The position numbers were made by a program, and so were the translations under genes. 64,000 nt of DNA from positions 1,426,001 to 1,490,000 of the forward strand of contig NZ_CP054150.1 of the NCBI RefSeq assembly GCF_021310995.1, in the 5' to 3' direction. Positions within the stretch are counted from its first letter, which is position 1. Each line of letters begins with the position of its first letter. The notes beneath the pieces were generated by a model. The model saw only the letters and a program-made list of their open reading frames with translations. It did not search any database and had not been told where the DNA came from. Source of the stretch: Agrobacterium vaccinii (GTDB lineage: Bacteria; Pseudomonadota; Alphaproteobacteria; Rhizobiales; Rhizobiaceae). Shown here in pieces: positions 33,380 to 42,780 of this stretch.

Positions 33380-35214
33380 CACGCCTGTCCCTCACTGTAC
33401 CATTCCACCTCGACGAGCACACGGACAGCGTCATGTCGCGGGTTGCGGCAGCCAATGGCGACAGCCTGAGCATCTTCATTGGCAACATGGGTCTCGATAG
33501 AAGAGGCCTCAAAAACTGGGACGACGAATGCTTCGCCAAGGCGGCTTACCTTGCCGGAATCGAACAGTCATCTCTCATCGGCCGGGCCGTGCGGAAGCAG
33601 GAACGCGGTGTCGCCGTTGCAGGGCATTACATGCCAGAGAGCCGGATCAAGAGGTTCAGGTTCAATTATTGCCCGCTATGCCTCGAAGAGGATCGTACGT
33701 CGGGTACCGGATTAGTCGGATGTCGTCCCTACGGCAGGCTCATCTGGCTGGTGGATTTTATCACGTGTTGTCCTGAGCACGGGATCGCGCTGATGGAAGC
33801 AAATGAGGGTCGCGACCTTAAAGCCGGCAGCGACTTCTCAAGGCAGATGGCGGAGCTCGCTGGGCGCGGGAAGCAGACAATCAGGCAGCCCACGGAATTC
33901 GAGCTTTATACCGGGCGGCGGCTTGTCGGGCTGTGCGGAACTGCGACACCGTTTCTCGAGCAGCATCCCCTTCACGTGGTTGTTGGCATCTGCGAAGCAG
34001 TCGGCACGAGGGATATCCACGGCATTAACGTGAAGAAGCAGGAGCTCACCGAGGAAGACATGGTCGAAATCCGGCAGCGAGGATTCGACGTCCTCTTGAG
34101 TAATCAGGATGGTTTCCGCAATTACATCGGCGCGCTTGCCGATGCTGCTCTAAAGGGCAATACCGGCCTCAAAGGCCGGAACATCTACGGTCCGATCTAT
34201 TCCGATCTCCGCCGAAAGTTGAATCATGTTGATTTCGACCATTTCAGGCAGATCATCCGCGAAGTTAGTGTGGAGCGGTTGCCGCTAGGTCCCGAGGATG
34301 ACCTCTTCGGACCCTTGCCACCTCGACGCTGGCATTCCCTGCATTCCGCTTCGAAGGAGTTTAAGATTGGCGCAAGTACTCTGTCCAAGATTTCATCGGC
34401 GGCCGGTATCATCGACGCCGGAACTCACGGAACGGCGGCAAGCTACGTTGTGGTTGAGGCAACCCGCATGAAGGAGTTTGTCAAGGCTTACCGTGAAAGC
34501 CTCGACGCTGCGGCGGCGGTGAGATATCTCGCGGTCCCGACCGCGCACTGGGAACAGGTGGTCGTGCTTTCCGGAATTAGTCCTTTGACGCTGCGGCCAG
34601 GTCGCCGCAATCCTCTCTATAAGGTCGCTGATCTCGATCGCTTTGTCGCGCGTCTTGCTGGGGGTCGCGCTATCAAGCCTTCCGGCTCTCATGATCAGGG
34701 TCACGTTGATATTCTGTCTGCCCGTGAAATCGCAAAATGTCGTCTCATCGACATTTTCGGCCTTTTGTTGAATGGTGAGCTCGAAAAGGTCACGCGAACT
34801 GATACAGCAACCGGACTAACGTCGATCTATGTCGACCCAGTGGAGGTGAATGTCAGAACTGCCGGTCTGGTTGGGCGGACGGTGAATTTCAACCAGTTGG
34901 GCGGAAAACTATCGTCTCTTCCCGATAGGGTGACAAGCCTCGTCGAGGCGGGATACCTGTCGATCTCATCGCCATTGGAAATCGATGGCGATATTCGCCA
35001 GGCGAAGTTCATGGCCTGGAGTGTGGAACTATTCCATGAGCGGCACAGAATCCTGCGCGATCTTGCAGATCGCATGTGGCTGGAGCCCCGGCATGTCAGG
35101 AGGCTACTAGTTGAAGCCGGTATCTCCCCGCTTCTGAATGAAGCTAAGCCTAGCTATTCGTTTTACGACATCCGGGAAGTCGAACGGTTCGAGGCGGAGG
35201 AGTTGATTAAGTGA
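33376..35214 (+). CDS. tniQ: TniQ/TnsD-like target-selection protein
   Basis: The 612-residue protein starts with a GTG overlapping the tnsC stop; GGGGAG lies 7 bases upstream. The N-terminal TniQ domain includes SLTVPFHLDEHTDSVMSRVAA and a zinc site: Cys99/Cys102 (YCPLCLEED) and Cys132/His135 (CCPEHG). The C-terminal 350 residues contain several helix-turn-helix-like stretches (WEQVVVLSGISPLTLRPGRR; RDLADRMWLEPRHVRRLLVEA). The length resembles TnsD rather than short TniQ, suggesting sequence-specific recognition of a fixed attachment site. No attachment site could be identified in the window. Confidence 0.88.
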   Translation: MTRLSLTVPFHLDEHTDSVMSRVAAANGDSLSIFIGNMGLDRRGLKNWDDECFAKAAYLAGIEQSSLIGRAVRKQERGVAVAGHYMPESRIKRFRFNYCPLCLEEDRTSGTGLVGCRPYGRLIWLVDFITCCPEHGIALMEANEGRDLKAGSDFSRQMAELAGRGKQTIRQPTEFELYTGRRLVGLCGTATPFLEQHPLHVVVGICEAVGTRDIHGINVKKQELTEEDMVEIRQRGFDVLLSNQDGFRNYIGALADAALKGNTGLKGRNIYGPIYSDLRRKLNHVDFDHFRQIIREVSVERLPLGPEDDLFGPLPPRRWHSLHSASKEFKIGASTLSKISSAAGIIDAGTHGTAASYVVVEATRMKEFVKAYRESLDAAAAVRYLAVPTAHWEQVVVLSGISPLTLRPGRRNPLYKVADLDRFVARLAGGRAIKPSGSHDQGHVDILSAREIAKCRLIDIFGLLLNGELEKVTRTDTATGLTSIYVDPVEVNVRTAGLVGRTVNFNQLGGKLSSLPDRVTSLVEAGYLSISSPLEIDGDIRQAKFMAWSVELFHERHRILRDLADRMWLEPRHVRRLLVEAGISPLLNEAKPSYSFYDIREVERFEAEELIK

Positions 35215-35243
35215 AACAAAATCAGTGCCAGTCGTTCAACGTG

Positions 35244-35591
35244 TTACGCGGAAGCGACGTATACTTTTTCACCCCACTCCTGCGGCAGGATGCTGACGTG
35301 GAAAAGGTTGAGTTCAAGTGTTGGAGAGCCGAACTCTTTCATGAGCGGCACCCATTCCAGCATCGCGAACGTCACGGTCTCGACGTTGCGCCACAGTCCC
35401 CGTCGATAGATTATTTTCGCCTCGTAGATAGCGTAGATCGCTTGTGCGTGAGCGTCGTTGTAACCGTCGCCAACGCTTCCGACATACGGCTCGATGCCTG
35501 CCTCCGCCAACTGCTCAGAGTAGCGAATGGACGCATAGCCGAGCCTCGGTCCGAATGGTCGATCAGCCCGCCACGGTGGAGGGATCGCCAT
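35244..35591 (-). pseudogene. Relic of an IS3-family transposase (OrfB end)
   Basis: The minus-strand frame encodes YASIRYSEQLAEAGIEPYVG, GDGYNDAHAQAIYAIYEAKI and RRGLWRNVETVTFAMLEWV, recognisable as the second half of an IS3 OrfB core. The catalytic Glu region (normally ETINGLYKAEVI) reads AIYAIYEAKII, so the Glu is lost, and the C-terminus has diverged. Only about 110 residues remain of some 280. It sits between tniQ and the leftward protease unit. Confidence 0.7.
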
Positions 35592-35798
35592 CATGTGGTA
35601 TCTGATCAGGGGCATCAAGTACAAAGCTCGTATGGGCAGTCCGACTTGCCTGCCAAATCACAATGCGGCGAGCGAAGACATCGATTACAAAATCCACGTC
35701 GGCGAGACCTTGCCAACTCGCGACATAGGTGAAATCGGAAAGCCGGAGGATGCTAGACGCGGAAGCCTTAAATTAGCGTTGCACGCGGCTTAGCGTAC

Positions 35799-35822
35799 AT
35801 GCGGCAGACTTGTCTGCCGCAT
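35799..35822 (-). terminator. Hairpin at the end of the leftward AAA/S8 unit
   Basis: ATGCGGCAGA, four bases, TCTGCCGCAT is a perfect 10-bp stem starting 4 bases after the stop of the 293-residue gene. It lacks a good T-run on the minus strand, so termination is likely but not certain. Confidence 0.5.
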
Positions 35823-35825
35823 TAG

Positions 35826-36707
35826 TTAGCCGCCGGTCTTCGATATCCCGAACACTAGATAGTTCAGACTCAATGCCTTCGTTTTGTCACTCCTCGGCAG
35901 CACCGCCCCAGACGCGGCATCCCAGACGAAATCGTCCCATTTCCATTCTGTCTCGTCTGTCTGAACCACAACATAGGATCCCAGTTTCAGCTTTGCGGTC
36001 GTCCTGCTGTTCGAGAAGTCGAGCCCAAGCGCGAATTTGAAGACTTCGCGATTCTTATTGCGATTCAGGACTGACGTCACAACACCATCAGCAAGCTTGA
36101 CAAACGGCTTCAAGACGGGCTGTGCGGTGGTCAAAAGAGATAGTCCGTCACGAAATGTTGCATTGCCCAAGGCATCAAGCATCATGTCGTCATTATCGCT
36201 TCTGACGTTGACCGTACGACCTTCGAACGAAAGCCCGTCTTTGCCGACGTTGACACCGACAAAGATCGGGTGGCCGATATGGGCGGCAAAGCTCTTGTCA
36301 TTCGCAGCGACGGTCAGCGCGAACCGCATTGCCTCGGCTTCCTTCTGCGTCTGGTTCTTGCCACTGAACTCGCAAAGGATACGGTGCTTACCCGTCCCTG
36401 GATAGTTTTGGACGTGGAAGACGTCTAAGCTGATCTTCAGCGCCTGATCCTTTAGGGAGTGGTCTGCCTCCATCCCAATGGCATTGACGATATCGCATCC
36501 TACTTTCTTTCCCGCCGCTGGAATGAAACCGATTTTTGCACCGGTATATCCCCATTCGTCATTGATGAAAGGTACTGAAAGTCGCTGCGCCTTTACACCA
36601 TCCGAGTGAAAACGCTTTGCGGCCTGCTCATCTCCGATCAGCTCGAGGTAGTCCGCGATCTCGTTCGGACGACATTTTCCAAGCATTTTCGTGGTCTGTG
36701 CGGTCAT
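35826..36707 (-). CDS. Unknown 293-residue protein, third gene of the AAA/S8 unit
   Basis: The product is soluble, without signal peptide, membrane helix or Cys cluster, and appears beta-rich from residue 80 on (FHVQNYPGTGKHRILCEFSG; IFVGVNVGKDGLSFEG; TAKLKLGSYVVVQTDETEWKW). I see no catalytic motif and recognise no family. It begins 8 bases after the protease stop, so it is translated with the protease and ATPase. It could be an effector, a protease substrate or a sensor. A strong hairpin follows it. Composition resembles its neighbours. Confidence 0.75.
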   Translation of the reverse strand: MTAQTTKMLGKCRPNEIADYLELIGDEQAAKRFHSDGVKAQRLSVPFINDEWGYTGAKIGFIPAAGKKVGCDIVNAIGMEADHSLKDQALKISLDVFHVQNYPGTGKHRILCEFSGKNQTQKEAEAMRFALTVAANDKSFAAHIGHPIFVGVNVGKDGLSFEGRTVNVRSDNDDMMLDALGNATFRDGLSLLTTAQPVLKPFVKLADGVVTSVLNRNKNREVFKFALGLDFSNSRTTAKLKLGSYVVVQTDETEWKWDDFVWDAASGAVLPRSDKTKALSLNYLVFGISKTGG

Positions 36708-36715
36708 CTTCTATC

Positions 36716-39172
36716 CTACTGTTGAATGCGTATGCGGCTGCGCGGAAGCACCGCTGCTCTCACTGCAGCACTCACCGACGCGTAGATATCTTCACGCACG
36801 GTAGCCGCGACTTCGAGAGTTATGGCCAGCGAGTACGGGACCGGGGTTTCTCGATAGTTTGGGGACAGCGCCCTCGCCTGAACGCCGACGAAGAGGCCCG
36901 CCGAGTCCGTGAAAACCGCACTATTTTCTCCTTCGAGAACGAAGTGGGCTACGGTTCCACGCCGGATATCATCCGGATGCGGTTGCATGACCTTCTTCAA
37001 TCCGCGCCAGAAGTCGCGCTTGCCGTCTCGATCGACGATGTCGATCGCGGCGCCCCGATAGGCAATCGAGGTTGGATGGAACGGTGGTGCCCAGGCAACC
37101 GTCATCACTATCCGCCTCAACTCCCTCGAACCTATCATGCTCGCAGGAATCGGAATCCTGTATTCGTGGAGTTGTTCGTGGGACACGGCATCATCGGCAA
37201 GCAGAGTGATACGGTTGGTATCTCCGGCCACAACACGCTCAAAGTCCGGACGACCGTATCCTAGAAATTTCGTGATGCTGCTTCTGCGCGCCCTCCACTG
37301 ACGCGGCGTTGCGGGCGGATAGATACGTTCCAGGATGTCCCCGTGATCGCGCCAAGCAGAGCTGTGGATAAGCAAGGCTCTCGTAGCAAGCGCACGTCTT
37401 TCGAACGAAGAGAGCTGAAGACCCTCTTCTTCCAACATCTCTTCGATAGCGTCCACAATCCTGATACCCGCCCGTGTGACTAGCGCCGCGGCATTGCTGG
37501 TACCTGTGGAGCGCGAGGTACGCGAAAGGCTGCCTGAAATCGGATCGGGCGCAGCAGTCTTTTGACCTAAAATCCCGGTATCGCTTGGCCACAGTACATG
37601 ACCGCTGGCGGTGTCCTCGGTCGCAGCAAGCTGCCGTCCGCCGGCCTCGACAAGATCCGGTTTAAGAGAGCGGTTGATACCGGGGCCTATCGCACTTCCC
37701 AGGTTCGTCACACCGAACGAAGGGAAAGGGTCTACATGCCCTGGCGGGCACACACCGGAGTCATCAAGATGCAATGCGCCAACGGTCAGGACATTCATTG
37801 CTTCCGCGGGACTGAGAAGGCCGCGAATTCCTTTCGTTGCCTCCACCGCCAACATCGTTGAAGCCTGGCGGGCCACCGGCGAGGCAGCAGCGTAAGCCGC
37901 TTCGTCGGCGAAGCCCGTCGGGAACTCTCTTGTGATGTTCCCCGAACTCACCACGAACAGCACTCCGTACTCCGTACTCATCCAATCGAGCAGCCTCGCC
38001 CAGACGCTTGGTCTGCGGACAAACGATCCTTCGGAGTCGCATACCGAGTGATTTATCAGGACAACGTCGGGTCCGGTCGGCGGATTGCCGTTTAAGCCAG
38101 CTTTCAGGGCTAAAACCGCTCGGTAGATCATGCCGATAGGGAGGTAATCAGTGTCGAGGCGCTCGTCCGAGAGATCTTGTGGAGCAGCAAGGATCGGAAC
38201 CGCCTTGAGTTTTCTTGCGATGGGTTCCTCGCCGGCGGCAAGATCCCCGTGGATGATAAGCGAAGCTATCGCCGTGCCATGATATCGGCGCATTACCGGC
38301 ACCATGGCTGCCGTAATATCGACTTCCTCCACATCGACCCGTCCTGCGAGCAATCGATGGTTAGCCATTGGGTAGCCGTCAAGGATTGCCGCAACTGCGG
38401 GGCGGAGATCTTCTTCATCGAATCCTTCGTCGGCAATAATAGTGTCGCCGCTGTCCGGATTTGGATTCGAACGGAAAAACGACTGCGGACGGATCGACAT
38501 GATCTGGTCGGCCTCTGCAACCGCACCAGACCGCGACTGAACACCACTCGCGCTATCTGGCGGAACCTCAACGAGAGCCACCTGATAGCGGATCGGGTCG
38601 ATCGTGACAAAGTCCAGGATAGTCCCGCCCACATCGTCAAGAACCTGCTGCAGACCTTCGCGCGCTGTTGCCCGCAGGATTGGATCGCCTCTGTACCATA
38701 AATCCACTTCCAGGCGGACAGGAGCGTCTGGATCGCGCTCAAGCTGTCTTCCGATAAACGCCTGTGTGGCTGGGTCGATGCGGTCAGTTGCGTTCCAAGG
38801 CCTGACCGCTGACAGATAACCGAAGACCTTCCACCAATCCTGCTCGCCAACGCCAGGAGCGCGTTTTGCCGTGAACCTGTTCCACATGGCCAACATCCGC
38901 TCGACGCCAACGATGGTCGGCATCGTAATGTACATCAATGACGAGACGACATCATCCTCGTCGCCTTCATCCGAGGAGGTCGCGTTCTCGAGTTCGGCAT
39001 TCGCGTAGTCTTCGGTGAGCCATTCGAAGCCAATCTGTTGAACGGCGTCCACGAATTTCTCGATAGGCCCGATGACTTCGAAGACGAGCGCTCGGTCTGG
39101 TGACGCAAAAGCCGGATTGCTATTGCTGCCTGCAGCGATTGACTGCCTCAGCATATCTATGCCGGGCGCCAA
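36716..39172 (-). CDS. Subtilisin-like (S8) serine protease, second gene of the AAA/S8 unit
   Basis: The 818-residue protein (from a TTG at 39172; an ATG six codons on is the alternative) has a non-catalytic N-terminal region of about 235 residues with acidic stretch TSSDEGDEDD, then an S8 domain. Asp248 lies in IIADEG, His298 in RYHGTAIAS, the oxyanion Asn412 in FVVSSGN and Ser559 in GTSNAAA. A C-terminal beta region of about 200 residues follows. No signal peptide is present, so it acts inside the cell, unlike secreted subtilisins. It starts 16 bases after the AAA ATPase stop. The ATPase probably controls or feeds the protease. Confidence 0.85.
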   Translation of the reverse strand: MAPGIDMLRQSIAAGSNSNPAFASPDRALVFEVIGPIEKFVDAVQQIGFEWLTEDYANAELENATSSDEGDEDDVVSSLMYITMPTIVGVERMLAMWNRFTAKRAPGVGEQDWWKVFGYLSAVRPWNATDRIDPATQAFIGRQLERDPDAPVRLEVDLWYRGDPILRATAREGLQQVLDDVGGTILDFVTIDPIRYQVALVEVPPDSASGVQSRSGAVAEADQIMSIRPQSFFRSNPNPDSGDTIIADEGFDEEDLRPAVAAILDGYPMANHRLLAGRVDVEEVDITAAMVPVMRRYHGTAIASLIIHGDLAAGEEPIARKLKAVPILAAPQDLSDERLDTDYLPIGMIYRAVLALKAGLNGNPPTGPDVVLINHSVCDSEGSFVRRPSVWARLLDWMSTEYGVLFVVSSGNITREFPTGFADEAAYAAASPVARQASTMLAVEATKGIRGLLSPAEAMNVLTVGALHLDDSGVCPPGHVDPFPSFGVTNLGSAIGPGINRSLKPDLVEAGGRQLAATEDTASGHVLWPSDTGILGQKTAAPDPISGSLSRTSRSTGTSNAAALVTRAGIRIVDAIEEMLEEEGLQLSSFERRALATRALLIHSSAWRDHGDILERIYPPATPRQWRARRSSITKFLGYGRPDFERVVAGDTNRITLLADDAVSHEQLHEYRIPIPASMIGSRELRRIVMTVAWAPPFHPTSIAYRGAAIDIVDRDGKRDFWRGLKKVMQPHPDDIRRGTVAHFVLEGENSAVFTDSAGLFVGVQARALSPNYRETPVPYSLAITLEVAATVREDIYASVSAAVRAAVLPRSRIRIQQ

Positions 39173-39188
39173 CCGCCGAGCTTGGCTC

Positions 39189-40304
39189 TCAGAGGAGAGT
39201 GCCCTTGGCGGGATGAACTTTCGCTTGCCCTTTATTCTTTTTTGAAGTCCTTGGAGACGATGGAGTCTTACTATCGGGCGGTTGGCGATCGGTCACACTC
39301 CTTACGTGCGATTTATGCTTCTCAAGCTTAGCCAGCGCTACGTTAGTCGCTTCTTCCGGCGAAACCTTTCCTCGAGACAACACAACCTTACGTCGGATAT
39401 CCAAGGTGAAAGCTTCGATATCGGAAAAGTTCATTCCGAGCAACGACTCAATGAAGAGATTCTCGCTCACGTTGAAATTGTCACCGAAATCTTTGCCCAG
39501 CCGGCGGAACCATTCCGCTATTTCCGACCTGCCAGGCAGTGGCACGTCCAAACGCAGTTCGAAGCGGCGCCACACGGCGCGATCGAGCAGTTCAGGATGA
39601 TTGGTGGCACAGACGACCACGCAATGGCTCGGGATAGAGTCCATCTGCAAAAGAAGCGAACTCACCACTCTCTTTATCTCGCCCGTTTCCTGCGTGTCGC
39701 CGCGCTCCTTGCCTACCGTGTCAAACTCGTCGAAGAAGACGAGACAGGGCTTTTGCGATACGAAGTCCGTCAGTTTGCGCAGCCGTGTCGCCGTCTCACC
39801 GAGATAGCTCGCAATTAATCCGTCATATCGTACGACGAGAAACGGAAGTTTCAGCTCGGAGGCCAGAACCTCTGCGAGGCTCGTCTTGCCTGTACCTGGA
39901 GGTCCGACCAGCAGAACCTTATGGCGAGGCTCCAGACCATAGGAACGGAGAAGAGCAAGATCCAAGTACTCCGCCACGAAGTCGCGAATCTCGTCGCCGG
40001 TCTCATGCGGCAATACCAGATCAGTAAGGTGTCTACGGGGGGTCAGTTCGACGAGAGAACCTTCGACGTCAGCGGGGATTGCATTTCGGGCACGGGCTTT
40101 CGCCTGCGGCATTGGCGCACCTCCGGATGCTTTCTCGAGGCGCTCCGCAAATCCGAGGACCTGCTTGGATCGAGCCTCCGCGGCGAGTGCCTGCAGGGCA
40201 GCGCGCGCCGGTCCTGTGTCGAGAGCCCTGTCCTCTCTTTTCCGCGCCGTCTGATTGCTTGGCATCTGCTCGGTGGTCCTTTCTTGAGCCTGCTTAGTTA
40301 TCAT
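39189..40304 (-). CDS. AAA+ ATPase, first gene of the AAA/S8 unit
   Basis: The 371-residue protein has a helical N-terminal part (ARAALQALAAEARSKQVLGFAERLEKA) and one classic AAA module: Walker A GPPGTGKT (134-141), Walker B LVFFDEFD (188-195), sensor 1 CATNHPELLD (232-241) and arginine fingers RRF (246-248). It resembles FtsH/katanin-type unfoldases but lacks protease or membrane parts. The C-terminal tail is Lys/Pro/Ser-rich. Start at 40304 or, with AAAGGA upstream, at 40265. It heads a three-gene leftward unit with an S8 protease and an unknown protein, on the cargo side of the Tn7-like genes. Confidence 0.87.
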   Translation of the reverse strand: MITKQAQERTTEQMPSNQTARKREDRALDTGPARAALQALAAEARSKQVLGFAERLEKASGGAPMPQAKARARNAIPADVEGSLVELTPRRHLTDLVLPHETGDEIRDFVAEYLDLALLRSYGLEPRHKVLLVGPPGTGKTSLAEVLASELKLPFLVVRYDGLIASYLGETATRLRKLTDFVSQKPCLVFFDEFDTVGKERGDTQETGEIKRVVSSLLLQMDSIPSHCVVVCATNHPELLDRAVWRRFELRLDVPLPGRSEIAEWFRRLGKDFGDNFNVSENLFIESLLGMNFSDIEAFTLDIRRKVVLSRGKVSPEEATNVALAKLEKHKSHVRSVTDRQPPDSKTPSSPRTSKKNKGQAKVHPAKGTLL

Positions 40305-41347
40305 AGGAGAACCCGTGAGTTATTATAGAGTTTCAAATTATCTCTCCCTTCAGAGCAAGCGGCAACGCTCAATTACCACACCTCGGGCAGATAAGCAGAA
40401 TACTGACACCTTCATTAGATCAGTACCCGGGTGAACTGACCACCCTGAGGCAGGGGTTACAGTTTCTTGCTACTGAAACGTTAATCACGACGTATTCGCA
40501 TGTCGGACCTGTCCGCACGCTTCCGAGAGCGATCCTGCGGTAAGCCCAGATTTTCGATTCGTGTCTCAATTATCCTGTTGCTTCCTGAAGACAAGGTCAA
40601 CCGCTGAAAAATGGTGCCTGATGGCATGTCAAAGCCGAGCTTAACCCGGGATCGCGCTGCCTTCATCCAGGCGATGGTCAACGACGTCCGAAGTCACCGT
40701 TGCTCAATAGGAGGAAGCCATTATTACCCCAATTCTTCTTAACCAAATAAACGACCTCTCTCCGAAAATCGCGTGCTCCACTCGGAAAGAGACTGTCCCC
40801 TGTTCTAACCGGTTAGTCCCGGCGGATACGAGAGCTACAGATATCGGTATGGGTACATTGCAATCTAGCGCGGATACTCCCCGAGGGGGCAAGCAAAGAT
40901 AGCCGATCAGGAAGCCTTTGGAGCGTTCATTTGGGATTGCTCTGTGAAAAACACCGCAAAAGAAAGTCAGTTTTATCCACACCAAGAAAGCTGTCGCTTT
41001 GAGGAGGCTTCCTCCTGTGTCGTGGCGACCCAAAGTCTTGCCCATCCGGCTGATCACTATCAAGCAAAGTCCAATTACCTGCACCGCTCAGATGTTGGTT
41101 TGATCTCGACAGTTAATCGTAGGCCGCAGATCGAATTTTCTGGGCTGAAACGATCCGCTGGTATGCAATTCTGGCAAGATGTCAGTGCACTTAGGCAAAA
41201 CGCCGTGTGATCGGCACGATTTTCTGCAATGATTTCAGAAGACCTTAGGCAAGGTGTGGGTGCGTGTAACACACTGGTCAAATCCAACGTTGGGAGCAAG
41301 GATGACGACATTCAACCTGGTCGAGACCATGAGCGGTCGGAGTCGTC
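40305..41347. other. About 1 kb without a recognisable gene; candidate far boundary of the Tn7-like element
   Basis: Short frames exist, for example a 66-codon one at 40481-40681 on the minus strand, but none has family likeness or a good start. A direct repeat of CTTAGGCAA occurs twice near 41190 and 41246. The promoter of the AAA/S8 unit must lie close to 40310-40400. The second transposon end would be expected here, but I could not define it. Confidence 0.35.
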
Positions 41348-42775
41348 ATGTCCTGTTTGATCACCATGTCGCAGAAAGAGTTGCATCGCCTTGAACTTAT
41401 CCAGAAGATCCGTGACGAACGCCTGAGCGTTGTGCAGGCGGCCGAACGGCTCGACCTCAGTCGAAGCCAGGTGCATCGGCTGCTGCAGGCCTATGACCGG
41501 GATGGCCCAGCCGGGCTCGTTTCGAAGAAGCGATCGCGTCCTAGCAACCGGCGCCACAGCGAGGAGTTTCGTAATGCGGCGCTGGATCTGATTCGTGAAC
41601 GATATTTGGATTTCGGTCCGACGCTGGCACGTGAGAAGCTGATCGAGCTGCACCGGATCTCGGTCGCCAAGGAGACGCTGCGACAATGGATGACCGAGGC
41701 TGGTATCTGGGTCTCACGCAAAGAACGCAAGAAACGGGTTTTCCAGCCACGCGGCCGACGTGATTGCTTTGGCGAACTGGTGCAGATCGATGGCTCGCAT
41801 CACTGGTGGTTCGAGAACCGTGGGCCCAAATGCGCCCTGCTCGTCTATATCGATGACGCGACCGGCAAGCTGCTGCATCTACGGTTTGCAGGATCGGAGA
41901 ATACGTTCGACTATCTACATGCGACGAAGGCCTATCTGCAGCAATGGGGCAAACCGCTGGCCTTCTACAGCGACAAGCACGGCGTTTTTCGTTCGACCCA
42001 TGCGTCGGAGAAGGACCGGACGAGCGGCCTGACACAATTCGGCCGGGCGCTTTATGAGCTAAACATCGACATCATTTGTGCCAACACCCCGCAGGCCAAA
42101 GGCCGGGTGGAGCGTGCCAATCAGACGCTGCAGGATCGGTTGGTGAAAGAAATGCGGCTTCGCGGCATCGATACAATTGAAGCTGCCAATGCCTATGCGC
42201 CTGAGTTCATGGAGGATTTCAACACGCGTTTCGGCAAGCAACCACGCAATACGAAGGACATGCACCGACCTTTGGCCTCGCATGAGAACCTCGATGGCGC
42301 CATGTGCCGCAAGGAAGTCCGCACCCTGTCGCAATCCCTTACGCTGCGTTACGACAAGGTGCTGTTCATTCTCGATCCGACCGAGATTTCCAAGCCATTG
42401 GCAGGGCAGAAGGTGATTGTCTGCGATTATCCGGACGGCCGGCTTGAGATCATGCACGAGAGCTTTGCCCTACCCTACAGGACCTTCGATACGTTACGCT
42501 CGGTGCATCGTTCGGAGGTCGTCGACAACAAGCGGCTGGACGATATGCTGTCGATCGTCGCCGAGTTGCAGGCAGGCAGAGAACAGCAACGCAGCAAGAG
42601 TGGCCCCCGACGCACTGGACAGAAGGATCATATGTTCGGCATTCGCGACGGCAGCACCGGCAACGGCTACCAGAAGCGTGGCCGCAAACCGGGCCCCCGG
42701 GCGGATTTCATGAATGATCCGAAGGTGATTGCGAAGCGAGAGAAGGCGTTGATGAGGCAGCCAGCGGCAGAATAA
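41348..42775 (+). CDS. ISNCY-type transposase
   Basis: The 475-residue protein has an N-terminal helix-turn-helix (RLSVVQAAERLDLSRSQVHRLLQAYDRDGPAGL), a second DNA-binding zone, and an rve-type core: Asp in LVQIDGSHHWWFENRG, Asp in AFYSDKHGVFR and Glu in KGRVERANQTLQDRL. The tail is Lys/Arg-rich (QKRGRKPGPRADF). These features fit the ISNCY (IS1202-like) group. GGAG precedes the ATG at 41348. All three acidic residues are present, so it may be active. No terminal inverted repeats could be found with confidence, and the stop lies 5 bases from the stop of the convergent gene. Confidence 0.85.
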   Translation: MSCLITMSQKELHRLELIQKIRDERLSVVQAAERLDLSRSQVHRLLQAYDRDGPAGLVSKKRSRPSNRRHSEEFRNAALDLIRERYLDFGPTLAREKLIELHRISVAKETLRQWMTEAGIWVSRKERKKRVFQPRGRRDCFGELVQIDGSHHWWFENRGPKCALLVYIDDATGKLLHLRFAGSENTFDYLHATKAYLQQWGKPLAFYSDKHGVFRSTHASEKDRTSGLTQFGRALYELNIDIICANTPQAKGRVERANQTLQDRLVKEMRLRGIDTIEAANAYAPEFMEDFNTRFGKQPRNTKDMHRPLASHENLDGAMCRKEVRTLSQSLTLRYDKVLFILDPTEISKPLAGQKVIVCDYPDGRLEIMHESFALPYRTFDTLRSVHRSEVVDNKRLDDMLSIVAELQAGREQQRSKSGPRRTGQKDHMFGIRDGSTGNGYQKRGRKPGPRADFMNDPKVIAKREKALMRQPAAE

Positions 42776-42780
42776 CGATC

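Larger units (their letters stand above)
27354..35214 (+). mobile_element. Tn7-like transposition operon (ends not located)
   Basis: Eight or nine genes run rightward with short gaps or overlaps: four small genes, a TnsA-like endonuclease split at its start, TnsB-type DDE transposase, TnsC-type ATPase and TniQ/TnsD-like protein. Gene order A-B-C-Q is that of Tn7 relatives. The span given is that of the genes, not of the element. In Tn7 relatives cargo lies beyond the tniQ side, which here would include the leftward AAA/S8 unit. Confidence 0.8.

Noticed and set aside
32525..33382. Minus-strand open frame of 285 codons
   Set aside because: It mirrors the TnsC-like gene, which has intact Walker motifs.
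35593..35793. Small plus-strand frame of 66 codons after the IS3 relic
   Set aside because: No family likeness or ribosome site, and it lies partly over the relic of the IS3 transposase.
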